Positions 25,628 to 37,476 of a stretch of DNA of 64,000 nt are shown piece after piece. Where the stretch lies: NCBI RefSeq assembly GCF_003665155.1, contig NZ_RCFQ01000006.1, positions 43,843 through 107,842 of the forward strand, written 5' to 3'. The DNA is from Mariprofundus sp. EBB-1 (GTDB lineage: Bacteria > Pseudomonadota > Zetaproteobacteria > Mariprofundales > Mariprofundaceae). The first letter of the stretch is position 1, and each line of letters starts with the position of its first letter. Both the position numbers and the translations under genes were made by a program. The notes beneath the pieces are model-generated. The model was not told where the DNA came from. It saw nothing but the letters and a program-made list of their open reading frames with translations, and searched no databases.

Positions 25628-27576
25628 TGTGTAATCTTCACAAACTACTATTAATAGCACTTCTAGCCCTGGCTCCTGCACTGGCAACGGCAACGGCCGC
25701 AACAACTAAAGTAGTTCCGACTCCATTCAAGGATGGGCAATTTCTTGTTCTCGCCTATCATTCCATAGCTCTCAGAGCCATTCCAGGTGATAAATATACT
25801 ATTACCCAGGGGCAATTTGCAGAACAGGTGGACTATCTGAATACACACGGCTATCACCCGGTATCTGTTCAAGACATTCTGGATGCCCAAGCCGGCAAAA
25901 AGAAGCTACCAAACAAAGCTGTACTGCTGACCTTCGATGATGCTTATTTATCATACTATGATTTTGTTGTCCCCTTCCTGAAACAGTATGGATTTCCATC
26001 AATGCTGGCAGTAGTCGGAGACTTCATCGAAAACCCTCCATCCAAAGGCCTGCCGGAAAAGCTGATGAATTGGAAACAGATCAAAGAAGTTGCAAAGAGC
26101 CCTCTCGTTGAAGTGGCCTCACATACGTATAACATGCATAAAGGCATCCAATACAACAGCATTGGCAATACAGGACCGGCAGTCAATGTACGCTTGTATT
26201 CCCCCCAAGATAAGCACTATGAAACCGAACAAGAATACCGGCAACGATTGCAAGAGGACTTTTCACATCAGAACAAAATCTTTGAAAGTCATGTTGGTTT
26301 CAAGCCACGAATCATTGTTTGGCCATTTGGAAACCATACAGGCATCTCCTGGGATATTGCTAAAAATAAAGGTTTTCGTATGGGGTTCACACTCGTATGG
26401 GGTCTCGGGAATATAACAAACCTTGCGGAAACCCCACGCCTGATGGTTGAAAGCGTTCCAATTAAAGATTTTATCGACAACGTCCTGTATCCAAACCACA
26501 AACCGACCATTGTTCGCGCAGTGCAAGTCGACCTTGATCTTATTTATGATAAATCCATTGAACAAATGGATAAGAACCTGGGTAAACTGATTGATCGCTT
26601 ATACGCCATGAAGGTTAACACTGTTTATTTGCAGGCATTTGCGGATCCTGATGGAGACGGCTCTGTCGATAGTGTTTACTTTCACAATCGCCAACTACCT
26701 GTCAGGAGCGATTTCTTCAGCCATGCAGCTCATCAAATAAGAATTCGAGGCATAGAGGTCTATGCATGGATACCCAGCCTCAGTTTTATTTTTCCAGATA
26801 AAGCATTTAACAAAATGTACCGCATTCAGGAAAAGTCGAATGGGAAAAATCGCCCCAGCCAGTCATGGTACAAGCGATTAACCCCGTTCAGTAAAGATGT
26901 TCAGGAAAAAGTCGGCATGTTATATGAGGATTTGGCTGCTTACTCGCAGATTGACGGTATCTTATTCCAGGATGATGCTTATCTGACCGACCATGAAGAT
27001 TTTCACCCGGATGCTATTCAAGCATATCAAGCTGCACTCGGAAAATCGTTCCCTCTTAAGAGTGATGCTGAAGACAGTGCGGCAGCGCTCAAATGGGGGA
27101 AATACAAAACACAGGCATTGATTGATTATACCAAAGGACTAATGCGAATAGTGAAACATATCCGACCGGAAATAAAATTCGCCCGTAATATCTATGCCAA
27201 TATGCTGATCAACCCCCAGGCAGAAGCATGGTTCGCCCAGAATTATAAGGAATTCCTTAACAACTATGATGAAGTGGTCGTGATGGCCTATCCACGCATG
27301 GAGAAAGCCCACAAACCGGCACAATGGCTCACCAAAATGGTTGAAAATGTAAAAGCACACAATGGCTTGGAAAAAACCATATTTAAATTACAAGCCTATG
27401 ACTGGAAGAAAAAAAGATGGGTGGGCAATGAGGCTCTGCTTGAAGAAATGCGTGATGTACTTGTCGCAGGAGGCGTTCATCTCGCCTATTACCCCGACAA
27501 TGCATTAGAAAACAAACCGGACATTTCCACCATAAAGTTGGAAATGTCCAGACAGACCGACCCGTTTGCGAGGTGA
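25627..27576 (+). CDS. pgaB: Poly-beta-1,6-GlcNAc N-deacetylase PgaB
   Basis: About 649 residues. The N-terminal deacetylase domain (CE4) has LAYHS, TFDDAY with the catalytic and metal Asp pair, and SHTYNMH with the metal His pair. The C-terminal half (from VQVDLDLIYDKSIEQM) is the GHL13 hydrolase-like domain that binds the product. It removes some acetyl groups so the polymer can leave through PgaA. The signal peptide ends ATATAAT with no lipobox Cys, unlike the E. coli lipoprotein, so this form is probably soluble in the periplasm. The ATG at 25627 overlaps the pgaA stop (TGATG). Confidence 0.93.
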   Translation: MCNLHKLLLIALLALAPALATATAATTKVVPTPFKDGQFLVLAYHSIALRAIPGDKYTITQGQFAEQVDYLNTHGYHPVSVQDILDAQAGKKKLPNKAVLLTFDDAYLSYYDFVVPFLKQYGFPSMLAVVGDFIENPPSKGLPEKLMNWKQIKEVAKSPLVEVASHTYNMHKGIQYNSIGNTGPAVNVRLYSPQDKHYETEQEYRQRLQEDFSHQNKIFESHVGFKPRIIVWPFGNHTGISWDIAKNKGFRMGFTLVWGLGNITNLAETPRLMVESVPIKDFIDNVLYPNHKPTIVRAVQVDLDLIYDKSIEQMDKNLGKLIDRLYAMKVNTVYLQAFADPDGDGSVDSVYFHNRQLPVRSDFFSHAAHQIRIRGIEVYAWIPSLSFIFPDKAFNKMYRIQEKSNGKNRPSQSWYKRLTPFSKDVQEKVGMLYEDLAAYSQIDGILFQDDAYLTDHEDFHPDAIQAYQAALGKSFPLKSDAEDSAAALKWGKYKTQALIDYTKGLMRIVKHIRPEIKFARNIYANMLINPQAEAWFAQNYKEFLNNYDEVVVMAYPRMEKAHKPAQWLTKMVENVKAHNGLEKTIFKLQAYDWKKKRWVGNEALLEEMRDVLVAGGVHLAYYPDNALENKPDISTIKLEMSRQTDPFAR

Positions 27577-27579
27577 TTT

Positions 27580-28836
27580 ATGGTTAATATTCTACAGTTT
27601 CTAAGTGATTTTATTTTTCTCTTTCCTCTTTTCATGAGTTTTATATGGATTATCGGAGCACTGATCTTTTACTGGAAAGAAGAAAGGAATATCACAACCG
27701 TGCCTGAACTGGATCATTTCCCCATGTTTTCCATTCTGGTTCCAGCACACAATGAAAAAGAGCAAATCGTCAATACACTCGAGCAGTTAATGGATCTGGA
27801 TTATCCGAACTATGAGGTTATTGCCATTGATGATTGCAGCACCGATGGCACAGACCTTCTGATGAATGAACTCACGGAAAAGCACGAACGCATTCGCGCC
27901 GTCTATCTTCGCAGCAATAAGGGCAAGGCTGCGGCAATGAATGCAGGTAGTGCAGCCACAAAAGGTGAATATATCCTCACACTGGATTCGGATACCCTGC
28001 TTGATTCAAAAGCACTGAAATGGATCGCCTGGCATTTCAACAAGTTCCCTCGTGTCGGAGCTGTCACAGGTAACCCCCGTGTGCTCAACAGAACCACACT
28101 GCTGGCAAAAATCCAGACTGGTGAATACTCCACTATTGTTGGTCTAATTAAACGCGCCCAGCGCATTTTGGGTAAAGTCCTTACCGTATCCGGTGTAATC
28201 GCGGCATTTAGAAAACAGGCATTGGAAGATGTCAACTTCTGGGATACACATACCATCACAGATGATATCGATATTACCTGGAAGCTGGAACGCCATTTCT
28301 GGGATGTTCGCTATGAACCCCGTGCGCTGGTATGGATATTGGTGCCTGAATCTATTGAGGGACTGTGGAGACAGCGATTGCGCTGGGCACAGGGCGGCAT
28401 TGAAGTACTCGTCAAAAACATAGACATCTGGAGCGACTGGAGGCAACGCCGCTTATGGCCTGTCTATATTGAATATGTAATAAGCACACTCTGGGCTTAC
28501 TGCTTCTGGTTAGTTATCGCATTGTGGATGATTCAGGGTGCCATCAATGTATATGAACCGATTATATTCCTTGCTCCGGCGCCACCCTTATGGGCCGGAT
28601 CCCTCCTGGCTATGGTCTGCCTGATGATGTTCACCGTAAGCCTGGCCATGGAGAGCCGCTATGATAAAACATTACTGAAAAATCTGGTCTGGATCATCTG
28701 GTATCCCTTCATCTACTGGCTTATAAGCGCCACAACTATCGTTGTCGCTGTGCCCAAAGTCTTATTGAGAAAGAAGGGGTATAAGGGCCATGGTACATGG
28801 CAGAGCCCTGACCGTGGCCTACACCTAGAAGAATGA
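27580..28836 (+). CDS. pgaC: PNAG synthase glycosyltransferase PgaC
   Basis: A GT2 family membrane synthase of about 418 residues that polymerises GlcNAc from UDP-GlcNAc. It has one N-terminal membrane segment, the catalytic domain with VIAIDDCSTDGT and LTLDSDT, TDDIDITWKL, and the QxxRW motif in QRLRWAQGG, then three or so C-terminal membrane helices. GAGGTG precedes the ATG, three bases after pgaB. Activity in known systems needs PgaD and c-di-GMP. Confidence 0.95.
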   Translation: MVNILQFLSDFIFLFPLFMSFIWIIGALIFYWKEERNITTVPELDHFPMFSILVPAHNEKEQIVNTLEQLMDLDYPNYEVIAIDDCSTDGTDLLMNELTEKHERIRAVYLRSNKGKAAAMNAGSAATKGEYILTLDSDTLLDSKALKWIAWHFNKFPRVGAVTGNPRVLNRTTLLAKIQTGEYSTIVGLIKRAQRILGKVLTVSGVIAAFRKQALEDVNFWDTHTITDDIDITWKLERHFWDVRYEPRALVWILVPESIEGLWRQRLRWAQGGIEVLVKNIDIWSDWRQRRLWPVYIEYVISTLWAYCFWLVIALWMIQGAINVYEPIIFLAPAPPLWAGSLLAMVCLMMFTVSLAMESRYDKTLLKNLVWIIWYPFIYWLISATTIVVAVPKVLLRKKGYKGHGTWQSPDRGLHLEE

Positions 28837-28849
28837 TAGGGAGATAACG

Positions 28850-29776
28850 ATGGCTAAAATCCACATCATCACCAAACCGGAACTTAAATCGGATACCCGT
28901 TCACTCACCGAACTTGGCATCACTGGCATCGTGTGGGGACTCTGGCTTTACCTGTTCCTGCCAATAGCAAACGTACTGCTATGGGTAGTAGGTATCTCCA
29001 CCTTCCAACAGGAGTTCATCACAGAAGGCGGTATTTTTGTCTTTATCGAACTGATTCAACAAATGGGCTGGGTCATTCTGGCTGCATTTATTATTATGCG
29101 ACTGTGGGGAGTATATAATTACTATCACTTCGGACGCCATGATAAACGCACCCATGAAATGCCTGATTCAACAGAAAAACTCTGCCATTTTTATCAACTG
29201 AAACCTGATGAACTTGTTGCAATTGAAAATCGCAAAGAGACCATCTGGCCCACTCATAGAACCCCCGAAAACGTTAAAGAATGGCTAAGGAAAAAAGCCG
29301 CCCACCTCTCCCCTGAACAGATTCATGAAGATGATGGGAACATTTTTATGCAGTTCCATGAAGTGCATGATGAACACAAAGAGCTCTCTATTACCAGTGC
29401 AACGACTATATCAATTTTATCGGTTTTCACGCTGGCAGTCCTGCTACTTTATGCTGCAGGTGGCCTTGGCCTTTCTGAAAAATCAGATTCCACCACCACT
29501 GTTTCATCCACCATGCAACAATCACCTGCAGATAGTGCAAATCCAAGCCTGCAAACAGAAGCGTTGATGCCCCAAGCTTCCGCACCGGTTCCATCAACCC
29601 CGATAGAAGCAGCAAGCCCGCAAGTTTCCACGACTACGGCACAGTTAGAATCTAAAGCTGCCACTATAGAGGCTCAGACTCCCGGCTCAGCTCCCGCTTC
29701 ACCTACCGAACCAGCTACGGGCAACACGCCCGCTACAGATAGCAGTACATCCGTTCAACTCCCGACAGCGCCATAG
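28850..29776 (+). CDS. pgaD: PgaD-like PNAG synthase subunit with long C-terminal extension
   Basis: The first 170 or so residues match the PgaD layout: two membrane helices (GIVWGLWLYLFLPIANVLLW; FIELIQQMGWVILAAFII) and a cytoplasmic RLWGVYNYYHFG segment, followed by a helical region. PgaD normally ends near residue 140. Here the chain goes on through a third membrane segment (ATTISILSVFTLAVLLLYAAG) and a tail of about 100 residues rich in Pro, Ala, Thr and Ser. PgaD partners PgaC in c-di-GMP control. The extension's role is unknown. GGGAGATAACG precedes the ATG. Confidence 0.85.
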   Translation: MAKIHIITKPELKSDTRSLTELGITGIVWGLWLYLFLPIANVLLWVVGISTFQQEFITEGGIFVFIELIQQMGWVILAAFIIMRLWGVYNYYHFGRHDKRTHEMPDSTEKLCHFYQLKPDELVAIENRKETIWPTHRTPENVKEWLRKKAAHLSPEQIHEDDGNIFMQFHEVHDEHKELSITSATTISILSVFTLAVLLLYAAGGLGLSEKSDSTTTVSSTMQQSPADSANPSLQTEALMPQASAPVPSTPIEAASPQVSTTTAQLESKAATIEAQTPGSAPASPTEPATGNTPATDSSTSVQLPTAP

Positions 29777-29805
29777 CTCAACAAGAGCGCCCTTTGCTTT
29801 ATCAT

Positions 29806-29828
29806 TTATTGCTATAATAGAGCAATAA
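29806..29828. terminator. Bidirectional hairpin between pgaD and glmS
   Basis: TTATTGCT and AGCAATAA form an 8-base stem with a 7-base loop between the convergent pgaD and glmS genes. It is AT rich and modest in strength. Confidence 0.5.
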
Positions 29829-29854
29829 TAACTCTACATAATCAGATCAAATTA

Positions 29855-31681
29855 CTATTCTACTGTAACCGACTTGGCGAGATTGCGTGGTTGATCGACA
29901 TCCGTACCTTTGATCAGCGCAACATGGTAGGCCAACAGCTGCAATGGAATGCTATACACGATAGGAGCAGTACCAGGATAAATATCTGAAAGTGTCAGGC
30001 TCTGATAACGATCAAGTCCAATATCGACTTTCTGGTCACTGAACAGGAACAGTTCGCCACCTCGTGCGCGCACTTCCTGTAAATTGGACAGCACCTTCTC
30101 AAGCAACGGATCATCAGGCAGCGCACAAACCACTGGCATCGATTCATCCACAAGCGCCAGAGGACCGTGTTTCAATTCACCGGCTGGATATGCCTCTGCA
30201 TGGATATAGGAGATCTCCTTAAGCTTTAACGCTCCTTCCATAGCAACCGGATAAAACGGCCCTCGACCGAGAAACAGTGCATTATGTTTATCAGAGAAAT
30301 CAGCAGCCATAATCTGAATTTCATCGGCCAGCTGCAACACCACTTCCACCTGGCGCGGCAAAGCGTGCAGTTCATCTACCAACTCTTTTTCCTGCTCGGC
30401 AGTCAGCCCTGTGCGTCGCGCCAGAGCGATCATCAGCAGACGCAAAGCCACCAATTGCGTGGTAAAGGCTTTGGTGGAAGCCACACCAATTTCTGTACCG
30501 GCACGGGTCATCAATGACACGTCCGACTCTCTGACCAATGAACTTTCAGCCACATTACAGACACACAAACTACCAATATAACCCTGTGATCGACTGCCTT
30601 TCAAAGCGGCCAGTGTATCAGCCGTTTCACCTGATTGAGATATAGTGATCAATAGAGAACCATCAGGCACAACAGCCTTGCGATAGCGGTATTCAGAAGC
30701 CACTTCTACACTGCAGGAAATACCCGCTTCCTCGAACCAGTATTTCGCAACAAGGCCTGCGTGATAGCTGGTGCCACAGGCAATAATTTGAACATGTTTA
30801 GTCTTATCCAGCAGCGCTGTGGTTTCATGACCAAAACTAGCTTCCAGCAGACGCCCATGATGAATACGGCCTTCAAGTGTTTCAGAAATAACACTCGGCT
30901 GTTCATAGATCTCCTTAAGCATGTAATGCGCATAAGGCCCTTTATCAACACTCGTATTGGAAAGAGCAGACTCTTTGACCGGACGCTCAACCACATCCCC
31001 ATTCGCATTATAAATAGTCACACCATCACGGCGCACTTCAGCAACATCACCCTCTTCAAGAAAAATGAATCGCCGTGTCACCGAAAGCAGCGCAGCCACA
31101 TCTGAGGCAATAAAGTTTTCACCCTTACCAATGCCGATAACCAGCGGGCTACCCTCACGCGTCACAACAATCCTGTCTGCGTCCTCGGGACTGGATGCCG
31201 CTAGCGCATATGCACCATCCAGTTCAGCGGCCACCTCAACAACGGCGGCTAATAATGACAGTCCTGATTCAAGTTTATGCGCCATCAGATGTGCAATCAC
31301 TTCGGTATCGGTTTCAGACGTAAAACTATACCCCAGAGCAATCAGACGATCCCGCAATACATTGTGGTTCTCAATAATGCCATTATGAACCACGGCCACC
31401 CTGACCCCGCTCATATGCGGATGTGCATTGCGTGTCGCAGGAGCGCCATGGGTTGCCCAGCGTGTATGTGCGATACCCAGATTTCCGGTGACGTGCGACT
31501 GCTCTACCAATGCTTTGAGCTCCGCCACTTTACCCAGTGCTCTGAACCGTTTCAGTTCACCCTTATTATTTCTGATCGCAACACCTGCCGAATCATATCC
31601 ACGGTATTCAAGCCGCTGCAACCCTTCAAGCAGCAGAGGGAGTATATTATTCTCAGAAATAGCTCCAACGATACCGCACAT
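29855..31681 (-). CDS. glmS: Glutamine-fructose-6-phosphate aminotransferase (isomerizing)
   Basis: Makes glucosamine-6-phosphate from fructose-6-phosphate and glutamine. At 608 residues it has the expected length. The N-terminal glutaminase starts MCGIVGAI with Cys2 as nucleophile and has HTRWATHG. Two SIS domains follow (CGTSYHAG, SQSGETADT, CGTSY and GRGPFYPVA blocks), and the C-terminus is LAKSVTVE. The ATG overlaps the glmU stop by one base (TAATG), so there is no room for a glmS ribozyme before it. Confidence 0.97.
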   Translation of the reverse strand: MCGIVGAISENNILPLLLEGLQRLEYRGYDSAGVAIRNNKGELKRFRALGKVAELKALVEQSHVTGNLGIAHTRWATHGAPATRNAHPHMSGVRVAVVHNGIIENHNVLRDRLIALGYSFTSETDTEVIAHLMAHKLESGLSLLAAVVEVAAELDGAYALAASSPEDADRIVVTREGSPLVIGIGKGENFIASDVAALLSVTRRFIFLEEGDVAEVRRDGVTIYNANGDVVERPVKESALSNTSVDKGPYAHYMLKEIYEQPSVISETLEGRIHHGRLLEASFGHETTALLDKTKHVQIIACGTSYHAGLVAKYWFEEAGISCSVEVASEYRYRKAVVPDGSLLITISQSGETADTLAALKGSRSQGYIGSLCVCNVAESSLVRESDVSLMTRAGTEIGVASTKAFTTQLVALRLLMIALARRTGLTAEQEKELVDELHALPRQVEVVLQLADEIQIMAADFSDKHNALFLGRGPFYPVAMEGALKLKEISYIHAEAYPAGELKHGPLALVDESMPVVCALPDDPLLEKVLSNLQEVRARGGELFLFSDQKVDIGLDRYQSLTLSDIYPGTAPIVYSIPLQLLAYHVALIKGTDVDQPRNLAKSVTVE

Positions 31682-33078
31682 TAGCGTTTATCTTTTTGTG
31701 GGCGTTTCCAGTCAGAGAAATACTGCGTAGCAGTGCGTTCTGAAAGGGTAAGGCCTCCAGCATCAACATTGCGGGTAATGGTACTGCCAGCTCCGATGGT
31801 CGCATCGTCACCCACAGAAACCGGAGCCACCAGCTGGGTATCAGAGCCAACAAAGACATTGTCGCCAATGACAGTTTCGAACTTGTTAGCACCATCATAA
31901 TTACAGGTAATCGTGCCTGCACCAATATTACAATTTGAGCCAATCGTACTATCACCAATATAACTCAGATGATTGACCTTGCTACCTTCACCGATAACGG
32001 CTTGTTTAATTTCTACAAAGTTACCTATATGTACATGTTCATCCAAAGCAGCCCCTGGACGCAAGCGTGCATATGGACCAACCACAGTATCAGAACCGAC
32101 ACCTGCACCATGAATATGGCTGAATGCATATACATTCACACGATCATCCAGACGTGCATCTACGAGCACAGCGTTTGGACCAACTTTGCATTCATCTCCA
32201 ATTTGCGTCGCGCCAATCAGGTAACAACCCGCTTGAATGGTAGTATCCAAACCAATACTCACACTTGCTTCAATCCGTACTGTGTCAGGTTTTTCAATCG
32301 TAACACCACGACGTTGCCAATCCTGAATAATACGTTTTTGCATCAAATCTTCGACATGCGCAAGATCAACACGATCATTTACTCCGACCATTTCATCGGA
32401 ATCATCCATAGCAACCGCAGCAACACTTTGCCCGGCGTTTAGCGCCAAAGGTACAATATCAGGTAAATAATATTCTTCCTGCGCATTACTATTGTCGATG
32501 GCATGCAGCAGATCAAACAACACATCATGACGTACACAATAGATACCGCTGCTCACTTCACCAATTAATCGCTGATCGTCCGTAGCATCTTTCTGCTCAA
32601 CAATACTGGTAACATTACCCTTCTCATCACGGACAATGCGCCCATATCCAAAAGAGTTAAGGGGTTTAGCAGTAAGTACCGTGACATCGGTAGCTGATGC
32701 TCTGTGTTCGTCCACTAAGCGCGCAAGTGTCTCCGCCGACAACATCGGTGTATCACCACAGACGATTAACACATCACGCACATCACGGATGACCTTTTCA
32801 CACTGTTGAACCGCATGGCCAGTCCCCAACTGCTTATCTTGAATAACCCAATCCAGGTTAACTGGCTGACCGACATGCTCGCGTACTTTTTCAGAAGCAT
32901 GGCCAGTGACAACAGCAATAGATTTGGGCCGTAAGGCCTCTACAGTGTGAAGCACATGATCAATCATGGCTCTACCAAGCACTTTGTGCAGCACCTTTGG
33001 TAGATTGGAACGCATACGCTTACCTTTACCGGCAGCTAGTACGCACACCTGCAAATCAGGGTAATGAAATTGAGTCAT
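31681..33078 (-). CDS. glmU: Bifunctional UDP-GlcNAc pyrophosphorylase/glucosamine-1-phosphate acetyltransferase
   Basis: About 465 residues. The N-terminal uridyltransferase has LAAGKGKRMRSNLPKVLH and QLGTGHAV. The C-terminal left-handed beta-helix acetyltransferase has hexapeptide repeats with KVNHLSYIGDSTIG and NCNIGAGTITCNYDG. It makes UDP-GlcNAc for peptidoglycan and LPS and, here, the substrate for PgaC encoded next door. It is co-transcribed with glmS. Confidence 0.97.
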   Translation of the reverse strand: MTQFHYPDLQVCVLAAGKGKRMRSNLPKVLHKVLGRAMIDHVLHTVEALRPKSIAVVTGHASEKVREHVGQPVNLDWVIQDKQLGTGHAVQQCEKVIRDVRDVLIVCGDTPMLSAETLARLVDEHRASATDVTVLTAKPLNSFGYGRIVRDEKGNVTSIVEQKDATDDQRLIGEVSSGIYCVRHDVLFDLLHAIDNSNAQEEYYLPDIVPLALNAGQSVAAVAMDDSDEMVGVNDRVDLAHVEDLMQKRIIQDWQRRGVTIEKPDTVRIEASVSIGLDTTIQAGCYLIGATQIGDECKVGPNAVLVDARLDDRVNVYAFSHIHGAGVGSDTVVGPYARLRPGAALDEHVHIGNFVEIKQAVIGEGSKVNHLSYIGDSTIGSNCNIGAGTITCNYDGANKFETVIGDNVFVGSDTQLVAPVSVGDDATIGAGSTITRNVDAGGLTLSERTATQYFSDWKRPQKDKR

Positions 33079-33157
33079 TGGTTCTCCCTTTATAACTTAT
33101 AAATGATTTGTAGCGATTATAGTGGAAAGTATCAAGTTTGCAGTTTTTTTATTAAAA

Positions 33158-33185
33158 AAAAGGGTCGCACAATGGCGACCCTTTG
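33158..33185 (-). terminator. Terminator of the atp operon
   Basis: Read on the minus strand: AAAGGGTCGCC, loop ATTGT, GCGACCCTTT and then a run of T, just after the atpC stop. It is a clear rho-independent terminator. Confidence 0.9.
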
Positions 33186-33201
33186 AATAGATAAGAAAAG
33201 C

Positions 33202-33611
33202 TTATCTCTTTTTCTTTTTAATCCAAGCCAGCCGTGCAGTTGTCATGGCCAATTCAGCTTCAGCTTTAGCGTAATCAACATCACCTTGATGTGTCTCAAC
33301 AGCGTCTTTGGCAATACGTTCTGCTTCTATTGCTGCTGCTTCATCAATATCACCAGCACGTTCGGCGGCATCAGACAGCACCGTAATCATATCAGGTTGA
33401 ACTTCAATAAAGCCACCTGAAACAAATACTTCATCCACCTGTCCATCTACAGTGATTCTCAGCTCACCAGTAGTTAAGGCTGCTAATAACGGGCTATGCT
33501 TTGGGAAGATACCAAGTTCACCAGCAGCTCCGGGAGCAACCAGAAACTCAGCATCACCGCGATACACTTCGCGTTCAGCCGTAGCTACCAATACTTGCAT
33601 AGTGGAAGCCA

Positions 33612-33612
<1 letters not shown>
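33202..33612 (-). CDS. atpC: ATP synthase F1 epsilon subunit
   Basis: A 136-residue subunit of the F1 central stalk that couples rotation and inhibits ATP hydrolysis. VLVATAEREVYRGDAEFLVAPGAAGELGIFPKHSPLL (split) is the N-terminal beta-sandwich, and a C-terminal helical hairpin follows. The ATG overlaps the atpD stop (TAATG). Confidence 0.96.
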
Positions 33613-35012
<1,400 letters not shown>

Positions 35013-35032
35013 TCACTTAATCTTTAAACTTA

Positions 35033-35890
35033 TTAACCAGCCGCAGCTGCACCGGCACAAATTTCAGCCAGCTCCTGCGTAATGGCGGCCTGACGGGCCT
35101 TGTTATATGTGATGCTAAGATCTTTAACGATATCCTTAGCATTATCAGTAGCAGCTTTCATCGCAACCATACGAGCCGATTGTTCACATGCTTTGTTTTC
35201 CAACATTGCCTGATAAATCAACGATTCAACATAACGACGTAGAATGCCTTCAAGCACAATCTTCGCTTCAGGTTCGTACAGATAATCCCAGTAACCTGAT
35301 TCATCTTTTTCTTCAGGAACAGGACAAGGAATCAACTGCATAGTAGTTGGTTTCTGAGTCATGGTATTTACAAATTCAGAATAGACCAGATGCAGTTCGT
35401 CGATGCCACCATCTTTGAATTTTTCAATGGCCAGTGTAATAACACCTAAAATATCAGCCAATTCCGGAGAATCAGGAATATTTTCTGCTACGCCTTCAAC
35501 TTCTGCACCAATGCGGCGCATGAATGAACCCGCACGACGTCCAATGGTAAATACTTCAACATCGGCAGTCTGTTCTTTCATTAAACCCAGAGCAGCTTTC
35601 AGAGCGTTGGTATTCAATCCACCACACAATCCCTTATCGGTTGTGATTACAATGACGCCAACTTTCTTCACCACATCGCGTTCAACCAAAAAAGAGTGTT
35701 GAAATTCAGGGTGTGCACCCATCAAATTTCCAACCACACGTTTGATGCCTTCAGCGTAGGCGCGCGCTTCAACCACACGAGCCTGTGCTTTACGCATCTT
35801 AGATGCGGCAACCATTTCCATCGCCTTGGTAATTTTACCAGTGTTCTGGATAGCCTTGATTTGAGTGCGTATTTCCTTAGCAGATGCCAT
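35033..35890 (-). CDS. atpG: ATP synthase F1 gamma subunit
   Basis: The rotor shaft subunit, 285 residues. The N-terminal IRTQIKAIQNTGKITKAMEMVAASKMRKAQ (split) and the C-terminal MKAATDNAKDI and ITQELAEI are family hallmarks of the coiled coil that turns inside alpha3beta3. Confidence 0.97.
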   Translation of the reverse strand: MASAKEIRTQIKAIQNTGKITKAMEMVAASKMRKAQARVVEARAYAEGIKRVVGNLMGAHPEFQHSFLVERDVVKKVGVIVITTDKGLCGGLNTNALKAALGLMKEQTADVEVFTIGRRAGSFMRRIGAEVEGVAENIPDSPELADILGVITLAIEKFKDGGIDELHLVYSEFVNTMTQKPTTMQLIPCPVPEEKDESGYWDYLYEPEAKIVLEGILRRYVESLIYQAMLENKACEQSARMVAMKAATDNAKDIVKDLSITYNKARQAAITQELAEICAGAAAAG

Positions 35891-35903
35891 GACTAGATCC
35901 TAA

Positions 35904-37445
35904 TCAGTACGTGCCAGTCGATTTAAAGTCTGCAATCGCATTCTGCAAACCCTCTTCGACTTTCTCGTTCAATGCCGGAGCAGCGTTCAAGCCGTCCATC
36001 AATGAAGCGTGTGATGATTTCAGATATGCAAGGTATGCCTTCTCAAATGCAACAATCTTCTTGGAATCGACATCATCCAGATCACCATTATTCAGTGCAT
36101 AAAGAACTGCAGTCATTTCAGCAACAGACTGTGGAGCATTTTCATCCTGCTTCAACACTTCAACGCCACGTTTACCACGTTCAATCTGTTGACGAGTAGC
36201 AGCATCCAAATCTGATGCAAACTGTGCAAATGCAGCCAATTCACGATACTGAGCCAGATCAAGACGTAAGCCACCACCGACTTTCTTCATCGCTTTAGTC
36301 TGAGCAGCACCACCAACACGGGATACAGATAAACCAGCATTAATGGCCGGACGCTGACCTGCATTGAACATTGCAGTTTCAAGGAAAATCTGACCATCAG
36401 TAATAGAAATTACGTTGGTAGGTACGAATGCAGATACATCGCCTTCCTGTGTTTCAATGATTGGCAATGCAGTCAATGAACCAGTTTTACCTGTCACTTC
36501 ACCGTTGGTGAATTTTTCTACATATGTTTCATCAACACGAGATGCACGTTCAAGCAAACGGGAGTGTAAATAGAACACGTCACCAGGATATGCTTCACGG
36601 CCCGGAGGACGACGCAAAATCAATGAAACCTGACGATAAGCCCAAGCCTGTTTAGTCAGATCATCATATACAATCAGTGCATCTTCACCACGATCACGGA
36701 AGTACTCACCCATCGTGCAACCAGCATATGGCGCAAGATATTGCAGTGCCGCAGATTCAGACGCTGATGCAGAAACGATAATTGTATTATCCAATGCGCC
36801 ATGTTCACTCAGTGTACGTACTACAGTTGCAACGGTAGAAGCCTTCTGACCCACTGCCACATACACACAGGTAACACCTGTATCTTTCTGGCTGATGATG
36901 GAGTCGATTGCAATTGCTGTTTTACCAGTCTGTCTGTCACCAATGATCAACTCACGCTGACCACGACCAACAGGGACCATTGCATCAATAGATTTGATAC
37001 CAGTCTGTAAAGGCTGATCAACTGATTTACGTTCAATTACACCAGGTGCGATTTTCTCAACAGCATCAGTTTGTGTAGTTTTAATCGGGCCCTTGCCATC
37101 AATAGGCTGTCCCAATGCATTCACTACACGACCTTTAAGTTCAGGGCCAACCGGCACTTCAAAAATCTTACCAGTACATTTGACTTCATCACCTTCAGAC
37201 AAGGTAGTGAATTCACCGAAGATCACAGCACCGACGCTGTCTTCTTCAAGGTTAAGCACCATAGCCATGATGCCGCCGGGCATCTCAAGCATTTCACCAG
37301 CCATTGCGCCGGAAAGACCGTGAATCAAGGCAACGCCATCACCAACGGATACAATACGACCAACGTTGGCATCAGCTGCACTGACTTCAAAGCCTTTGAT
37401 CTTGTCTTTAATAATTGAACTAATTTCTGTGGTATCGAGCTTCAT
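35904..37445 (-). CDS. atpA: ATP synthase F1 alpha subunit
   Basis: A 513-residue non-catalytic nucleotide-binding F1 subunit with the P-loop GDRQTGKT, the arginine-finger region [10 protein letters not shown], and the usual N-terminal stalk-contact helix. Confidence 0.98.
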   Translation of the reverse strand: MKLDTTEISSIIKDKIKGFEVSAADANVGRIVSVGDGVALIHGLSGAMAGEMLEMPGGIMAMVLNLEEDSVGAVIFGEFTTLSEGDEVKCTGKIFEVPVGPELKGRVVNALGQPIDGKGPIKTTQTDAVEKIAPGVIERKSVDQPLQTGIKSIDAMVPVGRGQRELIIGDRQTGKTAIAIDSIISQKDTGVTCVYVAVGQKASTVATVVRTLSEHGALDNTIIVSASASESAALQYLAPYAGCTMGEYFRDRGEDALIVYDDLTKQAWAYRQVSLILRRPPGREAYPGDVFYLHSRLLERASRVDETYVEKFTNGEVTGKTGSLTALPIIETQEGDVSAFVPTNVISITDGQIFLETAMFNAGQRPAINAGLSVSRVGGAAQTKAMKKVGGGLRLDLAQYRELAAFAQFASDLDAATRQQIERGKRGVEVLKQDENAPQSVAEMTAVLYALNNGDLDDVDSKKIVAFEKAYLAYLKSSHASLMDGLNAAPALNEKVEEGLQNAIADFKSTGTY

Positions 37446-37476
37446 GTCTGTTTTCCTCTAATACTCAGTCTGTTAC

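Noticed and set aside
31679..31683. Possible glmS ribozyme
   Set aside because: glmS overlaps glmU by one base, leaving no leader for the ribozyme.
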